Shown piece after piece: positions 12,987-14,085 of a stretch of DNA of 14,085 nt. A program made the translations under genes and the position numbers. The notes beneath the pieces are model-generated. The model searched no databases. It was not told where the DNA came from and saw only the letters and a list, made by a program, of their open reading frames with translations. Numbering within the stretch: position 1 is the first letter of the stretch; each line of letters opens with the position of its first letter. Source of the stretch: an uncultured Collinsella sp. GTDB taxonomy: Bacteria > Actinomycetota > Coriobacteriia > Coriobacteriales > Coriobacteriaceae. The DNA lies in NCBI GenBank assembly GCA_900542965.1, contig UQPY01000049.1, forward strand, positions 1 to 14,085, read 5' to 3'.

Positions 12987-14040
12987 TTAGCCCAAGACGC
13001 CCGACAGGATCTCGATCAGGCTGTCCACGTCGGCTTCCTCGCAGACGAGCGGCGGCAGGAAACGCAGCGCATGCGCACCCGTAGCGTTAATCACGGCGCC
13101 GGCGGCCAGCGCGCGGGCAACAATATCATGCGCATCGCCCGCAGCGTCATCCAGATCGCAGCCGAGCATTAAGCCGCGACCGCGTACCTCGGTAACGTGC
13201 GGAAGCTTGGCCAGAGCCTGCTCCATATAAGCACCCACCTTGGCGGCATGCTCAGCGTAGTCGCCGCGCACAAGCGCGGAGAGCGTCGCGGCGCACGCCG
13301 CGACAGCCAAGCAACTACCGCCAAAGGTCGAGCCGTGGTCACCCGGCTTAAACACGTCGGCGATCTCCTTCTTTGCCACCACGGCACCCATGGGCACGCC
13401 ATCGGCAATCCCCTTGGCAAGGCTCATAATGTCGGGCTCCACGCCATAGGTCTGGAATGCAAACGGCTTGCCGGAGCGGAAGATGCCACACTGGACCTCG
13501 TCGGCGATAAGAACGGCACCCACCTCGTGTGCCAAGTCGCGCGCTGCCGCCATAAACTCCTCGGTCATGGGGTGCACACCGCTCTCGCCCTGAATCGGCT
13601 CGAGCATGACGGCGCAAATCTCGCTTCCCAGCTGCTTAAAGATTGCACGCAGCTCATCGACATCGTTGGGTGTGCAGGCCACAAAGCCGCCCGGCAGCGG
13701 GCGGAAGCTATCCTGCAGCCAATCCTGCATGGTGGCGGCAATGGTCTCGAGCGTACGGCCGTGGAAGCCGCCGCGCATGCATACGATGGTGTTGCCGCCG
13801 TTACCAGCACGCTTGGCGTACAGACGCGCGAGCTTCATCGAGCCCTCGTTGGCTTCAGCACCAGAATTGGCAAAGAACGTCTCCCACACCTGCTCGCCCG
13901 CCGTCGGAGCGCCGAGCGCAGCGGCCGTGGTCTCATCGCCGGCGGCAATGGCATCGGCCAGAACGCACGCACCATCTACGTCGTCGTTGGCAAGCGTGGA
14001 CAGCAGCGCCGCGACCTGTCCACGCTGCTCGATGTAGAAG
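12987..14040 (-). CDS. argD: Acetylornithine aminotransferase, 5' end missing
   Basis: PLP-dependent class III aminotransferase of arginine synthesis, converting N-acetylglutamate semialdehyde to N-acetylornithine. The 350 genomic residues include FFANSGAEANEGSMKLAR, GGFHGRT, EPIQGESGV, LIADEVQCGIF (PLP-binding Asp), SLAKGIADGVPMGAV (the Lys that binds PLP) and HGSTFGG. The family is usually about 390-400 residues, so roughly 40-50 N-terminal residues are lost at the contig end. The ATG at 14055-14057 is in adaptor sequence and its first residues (MCIRDS) are artefactual; genomic coding begins at 14039. ArgD over other class III enzymes (ornithine aminotransferase, 4-aminobutyrate aminotransferase) is supported by motif style but not by visible neighbours. 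Confidence 0.88.
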
Positions 14041-14085
14041 CTGTCTCTTATACACATCTGACGCTGCCGACGACTAGTCGAGTGT
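14041..14085. other. Illumina Nextera adaptor and index (not genomic)
   Basis: The transposon mosaic end CTGTCTCTTATACACATCT (14041-14059) is followed by GACGCTGCCGACGA (14060-14073); together they are the reverse complement of the Nextera read 1 adaptor. Next is CTAGTCGA (14074-14081), the complement of an i5 index TCGACTAG, then GTGT, the first bases of the P5 complement. This is untrimmed sequencing adaptor at a contig end. Confidence 0.98.

Overview
The window looks like a contig end from a high-GC, non-DAP-type member of the Actinomycetota, most probably class Coriobacteriia (a Collinsella-like gut bacterium). This rests on protein style, on the order murI-rph-rdgB, and on a lysyl-tRNA synthetase with an extra C-terminal tRNA-binding domain. 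The genus is an inference from memory and has not been searched. All protein genes lie on the minus strand; the only plus-strand gene is a tRNA-Val.

Layout in transcription order (right to left). At 12987-14040 is the 3' part of an acetylornithine aminotransferase gene (argD), cut by the contig end. Positions 14041-14085 are not genomic: they are an Illumina Nextera adaptor with an index. At 12376-12986 is a gene-free stretch of about 610 bp, the only accessory-looking part. It holds two copies of a tRNA-Val 3' tail, each followed by its own terminator and a second short repeat, then a GC-rich hairpin cluster, an AT-rich 217-bp element with 33-bp terminal inverted repeats (MITE-like), and the structured 3' end of argD. 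tRNA-Val(TAC) and asnB diverge from 12113-12299.

From 10119 down to 4590 is a probable cell-wall and nucleotide-housekeeping cluster: murE, a HAD phosphatase, murI, rph, rdgB and dtd. murE and murI make peptidoglycan precursors. rph trims tRNA 3' ends, rdgB removes non-canonical purine nucleotides, and dtd removes D-amino acids from mischarged tRNA, which fits beside a D-glutamate producer. Next come a Veg-family gene and ispE (two-base gap, the same pairing as in Firmicutes), then tRNA-Pro(CGG), a tatA-type translocase gene with a clear promoter, greA and lysS. Strong intrinsic terminators separate tRNA-Pro/tatA, tatA/greA and asnB/murE, and close lysS.

The coding part is conserved housekeeping DNA and I see no new defence or biosynthetic system in it. 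The points worth a second look are the tRNA-tail repeats and MITE-like element, the LysRS fusion, a non-DAP specificity motif in MurE, a palindrome inside the tatA promoter, and the adaptor contamination that creates a false start for argD.
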